The position numbers and the translations under genes were made by a program. Positions 51,890 to 63,689 of a DNA stretch of 64,000 bases are shown in pieces; positions within the stretch are counted from its first letter, which is position 1; the number at the start of each line of letters is the position of its first letter. The stretch spans positions 96,664 through 160,663 of the forward strand of contig JACEEZ010022711.1 of NCBI GenBank assembly GCA_016584305.1, written 5' to 3'. Origin of the DNA: Chionoecetes opilio. Its lineage: Eukaryota > Arthropoda > Malacostraca > Decapoda > Majidae. Under the pieces are notes generated by a model that was not told the origin of the DNA, did not search any database, and saw only the letters and a list, made by a program, of their open reading frames with translations.

Positions 51890-52960
51890 GGAAAACTAGG
51901 CCTTACCCATTCAACTACTCCACATTTGATCTGCTCACCTATTATACACACTTTCATTACTTTCACCATCCATTCTTCTCACACCACAGGCACTTCTCAA
52001 ACTGCTTGGATCTTGGACCTTTGTCTTTCATTCTGCACCCAAATCTCACTTGCATATGTGAAGTTTGGTACAATGATTGCATCTCTCGGTCCCTTTTTTT
52101 ACCTCCATGTCTACAGTCCTTCTTTTCATCATATGTCCTAGACTAGAGATCCAACATTCCCTCCCTTGCAACGTTCTTTTTCTCGTATCACCTTCCTTGC
52201 TTCCATACTAGCACATTCTCGAACCAAGATACTTAAATTACTAAACCTCCTCCAATATTTTCTAATTCAGCCTATTTTCACATTTTTCTCGACACTCAAC
52301 TATCACAATAATTTCACTCAAAATCTACCAATTCATTTTTATTCCTTTCAAAAACCATCACCTTACTTTTGTTAACATTCATCCTCAGCTTTCATCTTCT
52401 GCACACATTATCAAACACGTTTACAAGTTTCTGCAGGTCTTCACATTTTCTACAATCAGAATTGTATCTTCTGCAAGAAGAATTATATTCAACTATCATT
52501 TGACACCATTTATATACATGTTCACTATATCTCCGACTTTTGTTTTCATCTCTTATTACACCTTATTACACCAACTTTTTTTTCATCTCTCTTATTAGCT
52601 GTCAATATAATATAAGTTGAATAGCCATTGGGACATCATACATCCTTGCATTCCAAAACTTTCACTCATTTCATCATTCATTTTTCATCCACACATGCCA
52701 TTGAACCCTTATAAAAGGATTTTTACACCATTCAATAGCCTTCCCGCCCACACCAGACAATTTCTATACATCCCACATTGCTGTCAAATCAGTTCTGTCA
52801 TACGCGTTCTCGAGGTTTATGAATGCCGCATGAACTTTCTTCCCTTTCATTAGCATTTTGTTAACTGGAATCCTGAATTAAAATATCAGATCCACACATC
52901 CCTTACCTTTTCTAAAACCTCCCTGCTCTTCACTGATCCTACTCTCTGTGTGTTTCTCAT
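51890..52960 (-). pseudogene. Degenerate LINE reverse transcriptase (second RTE/BovB-like family)
   Basis: The minus strand from 52960 reads SEEQGGFRKGKGCVDLIF, then AFINLENAYD-like remains. Near 52690 it reads NDEMSESFGMQGCMMSQWLF, and near 52050 YASEIWVQNERQRSKIQAV. These are RT and C-terminal motifs in the correct order, with many stops. It is much older than the RTE-like copies A-E. Confidence 0.6.
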
Positions 52961-53174
52961 GAAACCCATATAACTTAGTGTGCCAGACAAATGGAACTAA
53001 TTAATTTAAGGAGTAATATAATGAGTGTTTACCTATAAGAATCAAGGAAATGTACAACAGAGATTTAGTTTTTCTTCTTGGATGCAATTTTTTTCGTCAC
53101 TGATGTCAGCCTCGCTATCCAGTTTAGTTTAGAAATATATGCTATTGATCCTGATACTGCTTGTTTCTTGTCAG

Positions 53175-53327
53175 GTATAATCAAAAAGGTTCCTGAGGGG
53201 AGACTGAAGGACTTGCTAGGAGATGTGAGCTTAGTGGGAACAGAGATGCTGGTCAAAACCAAGTATCCACAGCCAGCCCTTGGGGACATTAAAAATGCCC
53301 TCACTGAATACATCATCCTGCCTCTTG
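53175..53327 (+). CDS. IQCA1: DRC11/IQCA1-like exon 6
   Basis: The acceptor is TTTCTTGTCAG ending at 53174 and the donor is GTGTGT at 53328. It completes a Gly codon and then reads IIKKVPEGRLKDLLGDVSLV, GTEMLVKTKYPQPALGDIKN and ALTEYIILPL, ending with one base of Gly. This corresponds to the DRC11 block (L-x-D-x-x-G-x-x-x-x-x-G-T, P-x-P-x-x-x-D-I/V-x-x, Y-x-x-L-P-L-G) just before the AAA domain. It has 51 codons, phase 1 on both sides. Confidence 0.9.
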
Positions 53328-53917
53328 GTGTGTTCCACTTTCGAATTCACTGTTTATACCAGCCATTTTCAATGTTACAATTACTTGAGTTCACTGCAAC
53401 AGGTTATTTGCAGGTGACTAATGGTCAGATTTGTATACGTAGATGATGCTGTGATTTTTCAAGAGATTTTACTGTATGCTATATTTGCAATGATACCGTC
53501 TTGATGTAATCCTTCCTCTCTTGTGCATGTATGTCCTGCTCCGTGTTGCGACACTGGCAGAATAAATGTAACTGAGATCTTCTTGATGAAACAGATTGTT
53601 CACAGTGACCATAATGGTCTTATTCATTATCTACATACTACATAATCATCTGGTTTCCTTTGATTATTATAACAACTTTCATGGGTTCATGAATATTCAA
53701 TGGTTATTTTCAAAGCATCCAATAACTTCTGTCTTGTTGTATGTAAATGTACTTTTTTCATATATAGGGCCATCTTCCAAACATGGGGTGGCACTTAATA
53801 CAAAGCAGTTCGCTAATAAGCACTATAAACAATTTGCTCATCCTAACCATGCTAAGTAATTTTATCAAAATTGATGCATTTTTACAAAAAAATCTAAAGT
53901 ATACAAAAATTGATATA
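53328..53917. other. Start of intron 6
   Basis: AT-rich, no feature found. Confidence 0.4.
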
Positions 53918-56900
53918 CAGTAAAACCTCGATAAGTCTGTATTCGTTAAGTCGGAATTACCGATAAATCGTAATGGCTGGCAAATATTCATTTAACAAAT
54001 TATTTCAGATTTTGAAATATATATATATATTTTTTTTTTTGGCATGAAGCGCCTGTAGGCAGTGAACTCCAGGGCTCCGATATGAAAAATGTATCCACTT
54101 AATTCGAAAAAATATCCAAATAGTATCCAATATTTTTCTTCTAAAATATGTTACATGGAAAGTTAATTATATTAAATACGTTATGTTGATAACACCTTAC
54201 GTTTGGCAGCCAGGGTTGGTGGGTTGCCTGGCAGCGGATAATTAATCTGCAATCTATAATCTAGTAGGTTTTCCACAAGCATAATACAAAAATTCAGTTA
54301 CAATAAAATATATATTCATTTACCTGGACGCAAGTATGAATAAACACTAACACCCAGATCATGACCGCTGGTTAATTCTACTTATAGTACGTATCTCTAG
54401 TCCACCAACTACGTTAAGTCCACCCCCGGCAATATCAGCATTATCACCGTCGTGTTATCAAAAAGGTAATAATGGACGAGGACTGCGCGGTCATTTTCTG
54501 AGACACTGACTGTTTTCCTTGCTAAAAATTAGTGTTTTTTTCAGATGGAGATATCGTTATTTTCCGGAAACCTGTTTAAGAGGTTTTGTAAATTTCATCA
54601 CCAATCCTAGGGTCGCCGTTTCCATTGATAATATTGTATCTCCATTATAAAAAACACTAAAACTTGTCCAGGAAATAAAAACCAGTGTCTCAGAAACCAG
54701 GGAAGTGACGGAATTGTACGAAACAAGAGTGCCCCGCCTCGCCCCGCATTCGCCCGTCCGTCCGCCAACTGCCAAGTGGTCCGCTTTGGCCCGCCTTGCC
54801 GGGAGGATTATTACCCTAACTGAACTTATCATAACCCCCTAAAGGGGAGGCTGTGCCTCCCTCGAGATTATTAAACCCATGCAAACCTTAACCTAATCTC
54901 CTAATGGGTAGGGTGGCCTCCGGAAGGGGATGATGTGTCTGCATGCGATATTAGAAAACTATGTCATTAAATTAATATGTAGATAATTTTAAAACGTTAC
55001 GCGGAAGTGAATTAATGGTGCACAGTACTATACTGAGCAAAACAAAAATATAGAACACGGAAATAGTAACGACGGTAGCGACCGCACAGTTCTCGTCCAT
55101 TATAACCATAAAAATGTCAGCCAATCACAATACAGAAAATGTTCCTTATTCTGGAGGAAAACTGTCTTGCCAATGTATTAAGATTGCTTAAACTTTAAAG
55201 GATAACCATAGCAGAGTGGTATGGTATAGTAGTCCACTACCACAACCCCCAATCAACAACAACCACGAAAAACTCCCGCCCTACTTCAACACAGGGCTAT
55301 CGCCTACGCCTCTCTCTCCTACTACCCCCACCTGCTCACTGAACCCCCTCTCCATCACACCACATATAAAGATCGTTCCCTCTATCCTAACTCTCATGAA
55401 TCTTTGCCGTAACTCGTAAATCATCATCATCATTGGAGGCATACGCCGGGGGGCGCGTCACCTCGCCCACCCTACGAATCCACTCCCAGGGGTTACCACG
55501 CGCGAGTCCCCATGCGGGCTCCCTTCCCATACCAAGCAACTCTCGACAGGAAACATCAACTTGCCCAGCCTCAGTCACGAGACTTGTGGGCGCCCCCTTG
55601 CCACCTCCACGCCGGATTGTCTCTTACAGATACAAACCGATGGGAAGGATCGGTTTCTGGGTAGCGTGCCACATGCTCATATAGCCGAAGTTGACGCTGA
55701 CGGACTATGCAGGTAATAGGCCTCGATTCAGTCTCACGGTGCAATCGCTGATTTGACACGTAATCATCCCAGCGATACCCTATGATTCTGCGAAGACACT
55801 TATTACCAAAGGCATCGATTCGCCTCTTCAAGTCGCTATTTAGTGTCCAAGTCTCACAACCATAGAGTAAGACAGGATCACAAGTGACTTTAAGATCCGG
55901 ATCTTTGTCCTCCTACACAGGTACCGACGATGCCAAATACTCGTGATGAGCGCGTCATAACACCGTGCGCTATGCCAATCCGCCGTAAGACTTCTTGACG
56001 TGACCCGTCATCATTATGGACTGCGCTACCAAGGTATGTGAAACTTTCCAAGATCTCAATGTCCTCGCCGCACGCATGAATTAACTGACTGTACTGTTTC
56101 ATCTAGTAAGCCTATAAACACCTGGACCCTGGTCTTGAGCCAGGATCGAGATTTCAAGTCCCAAAGGCCTTGCCTCCTCATGCAGCGCCACGGCAGTCAT
56201 CACCAGGATCTCCAGCAACTCAGCAAAGATTACTGCATCATCGGCAAAAACAAAATCAGTGATCTTGGTGTTGCCGAGGGATGCTCCACAATAACTTTGA
56301 TCTATAACTTTGTCGAATACCCAGCCATTCAAGTGTTGAAAAGGGATGGGGCAAGGACGCACCCTTGCCTCACTCCTGCATTCACAGGAAAGAAGCTGGA
56401 TACACCTTCCCCACTTTACAGCACTCTCAGTCCCAGAGTACAGACCAGTCATCAAACCAATAGTCCTTGCAGGAATCCCGCGAAGTCGCAGAAGGTCCGA
56501 TAGTGACTCACGATGCACTGAGTCAAACGCCTTCTTGAGATCAACATAGGCTGCAAGCATCCCCTGTCGAGGCTCACGTCGGCTTTCCACCAGGACACGG
56601 AGCGCTAGTTGACTTACCATGCGTGAACCCATACTACTGAGGTCTCTGATCCTTCAGCAGATGGCTGCGGATCTGTTTCAGCAATAGATGGGGAAGCACC
56701 TTGCCTGGCACGCGAGCAGTGTAATACCGCGGTAATTGTTGCAGTCCTGACGGTCTCCTTTCCCTTTCCAGATAGGGCCGTCCAGTCCCCTTTTCCAGTC
56801 AGGAGGAATGGAACCTGATTGCCACACGACAGCCAGGACAGCATGAAATGATCGTAACTCGTAAATGATCACCTATATACATATCCAGCCACTGCAAATC

Positions 56901-57494
56901 TTAATTGTCAAATCATTTGAACTGGCCGTCTGTCTACCTGTCTACCTACCGGGGTCATGCGGGGTGCTGTCTGCTGCTCGACACCAGGTGAGGGTGAGAC
57001 CTCAAGATCAAGATCATGAGGGTCGAGTCACTCGAGTGTCGCACTCACCACTCACCAAATGACAAAAACACCACAAGCGCCTTTTTTTTTCATGGCTTAA
57101 TCTAGTTTGTATGCCTGCCCTATTCAATGGTTGGCTCGCTCATATCGTGTGACGTTACTCAGTGTTTTAAGTGCTTGTGTGAATTGGTATCCAGCTTCAC
57201 TATGTCTGATCTGATGCCCGGATTTTCGCAAGCGATAATGATTGAGAGTAGTGGTTGAAAAATAATGTACATATAAAGCCTCCCTCTGCTGATAAGACTC
57301 AGCTGCTGCATGAAAACAATTGGGATGATATTTTGTTAGATTTATTGTATTATCTATTCAAGTACATTTATTGTATTTTTTGTGCAATTGTTTTACGGGG
57401 ATGGGGGGTGGGGGGCATTTCCGATAAGTCATAATATTCGATAAGTCGGAAAGGGGTAGAATCCCTATTGTTTCGAGTTGAAGAGGTTTTACTG
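53918..57494. mobile_element. Pogo/Tigger-like DNA transposon with an RTE-like insertion
   Basis: The ends CAGTAAAACCTC (53918) and GAGGTTTTACTG (to 57494) are perfect inverted repeats flanked by TA (53916-53917 and 57495-57496). AAGTC/GATAAGTC motifs recur near both ends (GATAAGTCTG left, CCGATAAGTC and CGATAAGTCGG right), as in pogo-type subtermini. It is 3,577 bp, about 2.1 kb without the LINE. I could not recognise a transposase frame, so it is non-autonomous or badly decayed. Confidence 0.65.
55422..56852 (-). mobile_element. RTE-like LINE copy E, with perfect target duplication
   Basis: Flanked by CGTAACTCGTAAAT at 55408-55421 and 56853-56866, a 14-bp duplication. The minus strand encodes AAYVDLKKAFDSVHRESLSD (RT), FADDAVIFAE (catalytic box), ESFTYLGSAVHNDDGSRQ, and LRRIIGYRWDDYVSNQRLH. 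The 3' tail is (ATG)n-like (CATCATCATCATTGG on the + strand). It has several frame breaks and is 5'-truncated inside the RT. Confidence 0.85.
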
Positions 57495-57676
57495 TATGTT
57501 ACAAAAATTGTTGATTTAATTTGTGTAAGATATCAAATTTTGAAGAATATATTATTTTGTATAATGAAAAAAATGTAAAAACCTTTGCTGTGAGAAGTTT
57601 TAGTCCTAAATAGGAGATGTCTGTTTCATGAAATCAGATTATCAGTGGCATATATCTATCTGGTGTATGATTGCAG

Positions 57677-57876
57677 GTGTGGATGGTGTGCATGAAGAAA
57701 CCACACTGGTGAAGAGTGTGCTGTTAGTGGGACCACGTGGATGTGGTAAGAGTCATCTGGTGCAGGCAGTGGCTTATGAGGCTGGAGCCACCCTCATGGA
57801 CCTCACAGCTACCAATATAGTGGGTCGCTACCCAGGCAGGGCTGGCCTCAACATGCTTACTCACCTGGTCATGAAG
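57677..57876 (+). CDS. IQCA1: DRC11/IQCA1-like exon 7 (AAA domain start, Walker A)
   Basis: The acceptor is GTATGATTGCAG ending at 57676 and the donor is GTAAGA at 57877. It completes a Gly codon, then reads VDGVHEETTLVKSVLLVGPR, GCGKSHLVQAVAYEAGATLM, DLTATNIVGRYPGRAGLNML and THLVMK. GPRGCGKS (57730-57753) is the Walker A nucleotide-binding loop with Lys and Ser in place. N-I-x-G-(R/K)-Y-P-G-(R/K)-x-G-L is the family-specific stretch after it. Human-type DRC11 has a variant Walker A loop, so the canonical GCGKS here suggests nucleotide binding is kept. Walker B and the sensors lie in exons beyond the window. Confidence 0.95.
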
Positions 57877-58551
57877 GTAAGATACTGTAAAGATATTCAG
57901 TAGTGAACAAACTAGTCCTGCAAAACCTTATAGTACATAAATAATGTCTGATGTTTTGAAATAAAAATTATTACGAAGTTCTAAGATACTATTTATGTTG
58001 TACTTATTCAGCCAGAGCAGCTATGAATTCAACTTATGGCAGGACCGTTATGTACACAGTATGTTACCAATCAAAGCAAGACCACCAATGCTCAAGTGGA
58101 TTCTATTAAACATAGATAACTACGTACATCTAAATAATAAGCTTCATGATTACTAAAGGAAATGTGAGGCAAGAAAATCAAAAGTGAAAAGTATAACTTC
58201 ATATGACTGTAAAAATGGGTAAACACAAATGATGGAGAACAGTGTCCATGCTTAAAATATATTTATCAACCCATATCAGGCACACTAATAGGGAAGTTGC
58301 TGAGTGTGGTGTAGGATGTAAACATAATTGTTTTAGCCGCAAGCACTTACATATGGCTGCATGGCAGAGGCGTGCACAGACATTCAGACTTGTCAGTCAG
58401 TAATCACTTCTAACATAAACTAACTTGCATTACTATTACTATTGAATTATAACTATGATCACACAATTGTAACAAGTATTATAACTTCCATACATAATAT
58501 TTTAATGTACTTAACATCAAAAGAACCAGTATATTTTTAGGAACGTCATAA

Positions 58552-58553
<2 letters not shown>
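57877..58553. other. Intron 7 sequence
   Basis: No coding signal or element boundary seen. Confidence 0.4.
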
Positions 58554-58629
<76 letters not shown>

Positions 58630-58666
58630 ATATATATAATTATATATATATAATAATATATACAGT
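58554..58666. repeat. (AT)n microsatellite
   Basis: About 110 bases of AT dinucleotide bordering the Tc1-like remnant. Confidence 0.95.
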
Positions 58667-59010
58667 CAGTGAATTCGAAATGAGAGAGAGAACATAAGCT
58701 ACAAGACAAATAAAATAAAAAAATAGTTTAACACTTACGCTGTCTATGTTACTTGTTGATTGGGAAGCCCTTGGCCTTAATAACTTGCTTCAGACGTTGG
58801 GGTACGGAGTTAGCTAGGGGTTCGCAGTAGGGGGTGGGAATTTCTTGCCAAACCTTCCAAATAGCCTCCTCCAACTTCGAGATTGTAGAGGTGTCTTCCC
58901 GACGAATTCGTGCCTTCATAAGCCCCCAGAGGTTTTCAATGGGGGATATGTCAAGGCTCTGCCCTGGCCAATCCTCTATGAAGCCCACCTGACTGTCAGA
59001 CAGCCCCATC
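58661..59010 (-). pseudogene. Tc1/mariner transposase C-terminal remnant
   Basis: The minus strand from 59009 reads GLSDSQVGFIEDWPGQSLDI then SPIENLWGLMKARIRRED, and ends GFPINK. DWPGQSLDxSPIENLW contains the last catalytic acidic residue region of Tc1-type transposases. TACAGTCAGTGAATTCG at 58661 is a candidate terminus. The N-terminal two thirds and the other end are missing. Confidence 0.75.
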
Positions 59011-59039
59011 TTGACCGCACTTGAGGACTGTCAAGGCCG

Positions 59040-59110
59040 TAGGAGGGTTAAGCACCCACCTAAGTTAAGCACCCTCAGTAGGAGGGTGCTTAACACTCTT
59101 CACCGTCAGG
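59040..59110. repeat. Imperfect hairpin
   Basis: GGAGGGTTAAGCACCC, GTTAAGCACCCTC and GAGGGTGCTTAAC lie within 60 bases and can pair. Function unknown. Confidence 0.5.
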
Positions 59111-59557
59111 CGTGGATCACAGGGTGACGTTGTAGGCGACTTTCAAACTTTCACGCCCTTAGTCTCACTCACGCACAATGGCGTAGCCAAGTATTCACGA
59201 CTGGGGGGGCCAAGGTGGGGCCAAGCTCTTTTCTGGGGGGGCCACTATATAAATGTTTTTACACAGTTTCAGATCAGAGTGGCAGGTTATGTAATAAGCA
59301 TAGCAGCAGTTTATATAATTTAATATAGCTTTCTTTGAATTTTGAAATAAAACTCAGTTATTCTAAGTTAGACCACGATGGGCATTGCGATTAAGCTGGC
59401 CAACTTAAAGTTCTGAATATCTAAACTGAAGGATTTACAACACACTGTTTGGTACATGGAGTTTGGACATTTTCATATTCAAAAAGGTTACTTTATCAAG
59501 TATATTAGTTAATAAGTAATTACTTATTCTTCACAGTAAGGTGAAGCAACCATACTC

Positions 59558-59757
<200 letters not shown>

Positions 59758-59827
59758 TGTACTGCTGTGAATGTGATTAGTGATGCTGTCTTGGTGAAAC
59801 TGAAATTTTTAACAACTTACAACACAT

Positions 59828-62337
59828 TCAGTAGAGAGCAATTTTCCTGTTACCATGTTGTTTTGCAAATTTAGAGACAACTTTATCGAAATCTAGAAAT
59901 TTAGCTCTTGCAACATGAATGCCAAAAATAGCCAGTGAGGATAGACGTGTGTCAGCCATGGAGGTCCTGAGATAGTTTTTTTTATCAACCTCATGGAAGA
60001 GAAGCTTCTTTCGCATGAAGCTGATGTTAGAGGAAAAACCAAAGCAATTGTTATTAGTTTATACAGGTCAGGGAAAGCATCTTTGTAGGGGCACAAAAAA
60101 GAAGAAAGTTCCACTAGCGTAGTACTGATCTGTACTCCCTCTGATTCCTTACGCTGAATTAGCCTTTTGGCTTGGTGCAGCTCCACAGATAAGTCAGATA
60201 GTTCCACACTATAATGGGAAGCCATCGGTTCAATATACTCTTCATTCATAAATCTCAAAATAAAACTCATAAATCATAAAATATATTTTATCTACGTGGA
60301 TCTAATGCTGAAATTGAGCGTAGCAGTTGCTTATTAGCTTCACTGAATCTAGAATTTAGCTCTGACAGCAGATGATCAAGTACTGGATAGTACAACTTTA
60401 CACAGAAATCATGCTCAGTTTCTATTGATTCTCCGGAGTCTCCGTGACTGACAGTGTCTGTAGTCACAAAGCCCTTTAACATGGATGACTGCTGCCTTCT
60501 TATTGATATATGAACTGGCTTTATGGGGATGACCAATTCCTTTGCTATCTTTTCTGCCTTTGACCGAATACCATTCCAGCTTATATCATTTCTTTCTTCT
60601 CTAAACTCCTCTTGCACAGCATCAATCAAGTCAGCAGCAGCAGCCAGGTCAAGCAAGGGCTGGGGACTGCAACATATCTGACAACAGTTTTGTTCTGTGT
60701 AGAATATTTGTGAACATGACAAGGTTTAATACAAAAGGAAGTCAACTGCTTTTAGAAGTCCTTTTGCATCAGTGGCACGCTTGCCAGAATGCTCGACTGA
60801 CACCTCATCAAGGGTTTCAATCCCTGCAGGCAAAGTTTCTTGCATTACCCTGCAAGCTGTATGTTGACATGCCCATCGTGTGTCACTCAGTCTTTTCAGT
60901 CTCCGAAGCTGCTTATCAGGAAACAGTTCATTCTGTTTCTGCAAGAATATGCATGCACCACGGATGAAGACATAAAAACATAAAATGATCGAAGTAAACT
61001 AAAAAAATTATCTACTAGCTTCACTGATTTGACACAATCCACAATCACCAAATTGAGACGATGGTTGTAACAGTGAATGTAAGTGGCTTCTGGTTCTACA
61101 TCCTGTCGGAACAGAGTTTGTACACCAGCAATGTTCCCACTCATTACTGATGCCCCATCATAGGTCTGTCCCACACAGTTTTGACCCCTATACCACATGA
61201 CAATAACAATGTACAAATACTGTTTTTTAGGTAATCTGCACTTAGTTCATGGAGCCTTACGAAGCCGAAGAACTCCTCATGTATACTATTGTCATATAAA
61301 TACCTACACCACAACTGATAATTGCTCATTTCTACTCATGTCCTTTGACTCATCAACCATGATTGAGTACCAAACAGACTGACTAAGTTCTCCACATATC
61401 TCCCCCAGAATACTTTGGGCCATGATCTCCAATATTTCATTTTGAATGTAAGGGCTGGTGTATTTTGCAACTTTTGAAGAGAGGTGGGCTTTGATAACCG
61501 AATCTTTTTCACTCATCAGTTCCATTATTTCCAGGAATTTTCCTTTATTCAGGCTACCTGGTACTTCACAATGGCCTCGCTGGGCTATTTTCTGACGTGC
61601 CGTCAAACATAACACTTTAGCTATTTCTTTGATGTAATGCCTGTTTTCAGAAACATGTTTATCATGTGTGGATGACAATACTTTATCAATAGTCTTTCCA
61701 CTTTGTATATGCTCTTCAACTTCTTTCCAAGCACACATAGTATTCTTGCGATAGTCACTCCTTTCGTGTTGTGAGAAACCAGCATATTTTTATGTTGCTT
61801 TCTTCCACTGCCTGTAACCACTTGAAACAAAAGCTGCTTCGGGAGATTTATTTAACTGAGGGAAATGGTGACAACAAAAACAATACGCTGCATCTTTCAC
61901 CACAGAATATTCTAACCAAGAATGGCCCCGATAGCACGATGTGTTGAATGACCTCAGTCGACTGCCAATCTGATGTACTGGAAAAGATGACAGCTCTGGT
62001 TGTTTTGGTGTGTCTGTTTTGCCTTGACTGATGTCTGATGGTCCTGGTGGTTTTATAGTCATCCTTTCAGATAAGCCTGTTAATACTTCAGACGAAAGCA
62101 AAGGGTTACTACTAGAAGGTTCCACAGGTTTTTCTTCATCTTCACTTTCAAAAGCAGGCATTTCATCATCACAAGTTACGTCATCACTTTCCATCCCCCC
62201 TCCTCCCTAGAGTCCCCAGCCTCACTTTTTCTATGGCGTTTAGAGGGAGATGCGGCACTGCTTTTATCAGTACTGTCATTAGTCTCGCTAGATACCCTCT
62301 TAGAGAGAAAAACAATTATGTTACTCTGTTTCTGCAT
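59828..62337 (-). pseudogene. hAT transposase pseudogene (TTF zinc finger, DUF4371, dimerisation domain)
   Basis: The start is ATG 62337, then an acidic N-terminus. A TTF zinc finger follows (RSFNTSCYRGHSWLEYSVVK, AAYCFCCHHF; 61965-61860). The central region has VWYSIMVDESKDMSRNEQLS (Asp of DES), GQTYDGASVMSG and HCYNHRLNLVIVD. A helical part has LKRLSDTRWACQH. The C-terminal dimerisation motif is FPLTSASCERSFSSMRLIKK. The last residues are in another frame (LSSLAIFGIHVARAKFLDFD, stop 59828). Breaks occur at a G run near 62195 and at several other sites. All transposase domains are present in order. It is a better-preserved relative of the pseudogene at 30777. Confidence 0.85.
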
Positions 62338-62719
62338 TGTAAGATTTTACGTGACACTCAGGAAGCCATCTATAAAGTTGAAGAATCAACAAGAAGGCGA
62401 GAATAAGCCACCAAAGCCGCTATTTCCAATTTATCCACATCCTGTAATCACATGTTAAGGCATAAATTAGATAAATCATAATAAATGTTATAATAGGATA
62501 TACATAATACAGTGACAGTGTAGCTACATACAGGCCCTACATGCAATGGCAACATGCTGCACATGCATCGTGATGCACGAGTAATGTCATATTTTCATGC
62601 AGCCAACCCTGGACAGCGTGGCATGTTCATGCAAAATATTATAAAGTACAGAAATTTTACCCTTTTGAAAATGCCATATAAATGCATTGACTCAACTCCG
62701 ACTTCTAAAGTTCAAGAGC

Positions 62720-62720
62720 A

Positions 62721-62813
<93 letters not shown>
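62720..62813. repeat. (ATT)n microsatellite
   Basis: About 31 perfect ATT units. Confidence 0.97.
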
Positions 62814-62814
<1 letters not shown>

Positions 62815-63340
62815 TCTGAGTTCGTTGCCCCAAGCTTCTTGGTTTAAAAACAAATGGTTTTCCTTCGAAACAATTTACTAAATTACGCAAACTACAGGAG
62901 TGCACCGTGTACATGTGCTGATATAGGCCTATACCTAATTAATTCAGCAGTGTTGTCTGCTTATCAGAAGAAATCGCGGTAATTGTTACCTACAGGGGAA
63001 TTATTTACTTTAGTAACTTTAATATCCGAAATACTATTTTGATATTTAATTTGATTACCGAAATATACGTAGTTGAATTAACATGTTTAAAATTAGAAAA
63101 ATAGATAAATAAATAAATAAAAATATGCCCCTCGGCCCTCAGTAAACATTTCCAAAATCACTGGGTCACATATGAAGAATCGACTCAAAAAGACTAAATC
63201 AAACACCATCTTCCAACCAGTACCTTACGTTAATTATCCATAGGTATTCACCTTTAATAAAAACCGCATATGATATGTGATGTCATTACGAGCTTCCTAA
63301 AAAGAATGAAAAACAATGGGTGGTTCTGACTTACCAACTG
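62814..63340. other. Intron 7 sequence
   Basis: AT-rich; nothing recognised. Confidence 0.4.
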
Positions 63341-63359
63341 ATTCGTCCTCATAAGCTCC

Positions 63360-63650
63360 CTTCACACATTCCATAATCGAACCACGATAGCGCCACCAAT
63401 TTTATTATTGACGCTATCGTGAAATTTGACCACGATAAACGCCGACCACGATAGCCTCACAACAATGTCACGCTGCCTGTACGTATGTGTCATGACGGTC
63501 GTAAGATGGTCACGATTGAGTCATGATAGCTGCAAGACTACGTCACGAATGGAAAATCAACGGTCATTTTGTCGTCATGAAAGAGCTACGATAACCACGA
63601 CAGTGTCATGACGGTGCCATGAACGTATCACGATAGCGTCAATAGCCATG
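63360..63650. repeat. Cluster of degenerate CACGATAGC/TCATGACGG motifs
   Basis: Variants of CCACGATAGC occur near 63381, 63426, 63449, 63528 (TCATGATAGC), 63585 and 63630, and once in inverse (GCTATCGTG near 63413), mixed with TCATGACGG/GTCATGACGG. No fixed period. Confidence 0.6.
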
Positions 63651-63689
63651 CCTCATGCAACATGCCTCACACGTGGGTGGGTGATGCCA

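Larger units (their letters stand above)
1060..57876 (+). other. IQCA1: Gene span (partial) of a DRC11/IQCA1-like AAA protein, seven internal exons
   Basis: The seven exons listed separately join without a phase conflict (phases 0-2, 2-0, 0-1, 1-0, 0-1, 1-1 and 1-0) into 365 codons. The order of segments is that of DRC11: charged helical region, TGKFPDLP block, acidic linker, charged helix, a Lys-rich tract followed by EKDLTPDKT, a pre-AAA region, and the AAA domain with Walker A. Known family role: DRC11 is a subunit of the nexin-dynein regulatory complex of motile axonemes. Family members are around 800 residues, so exons are missing on both sides. Introns are 20.8, 18.8, 7.4, 0.8, 3.5 and 4.3 kb. 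No promoter or polyadenylation site for this gene is in the window. Confidence 0.85.
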
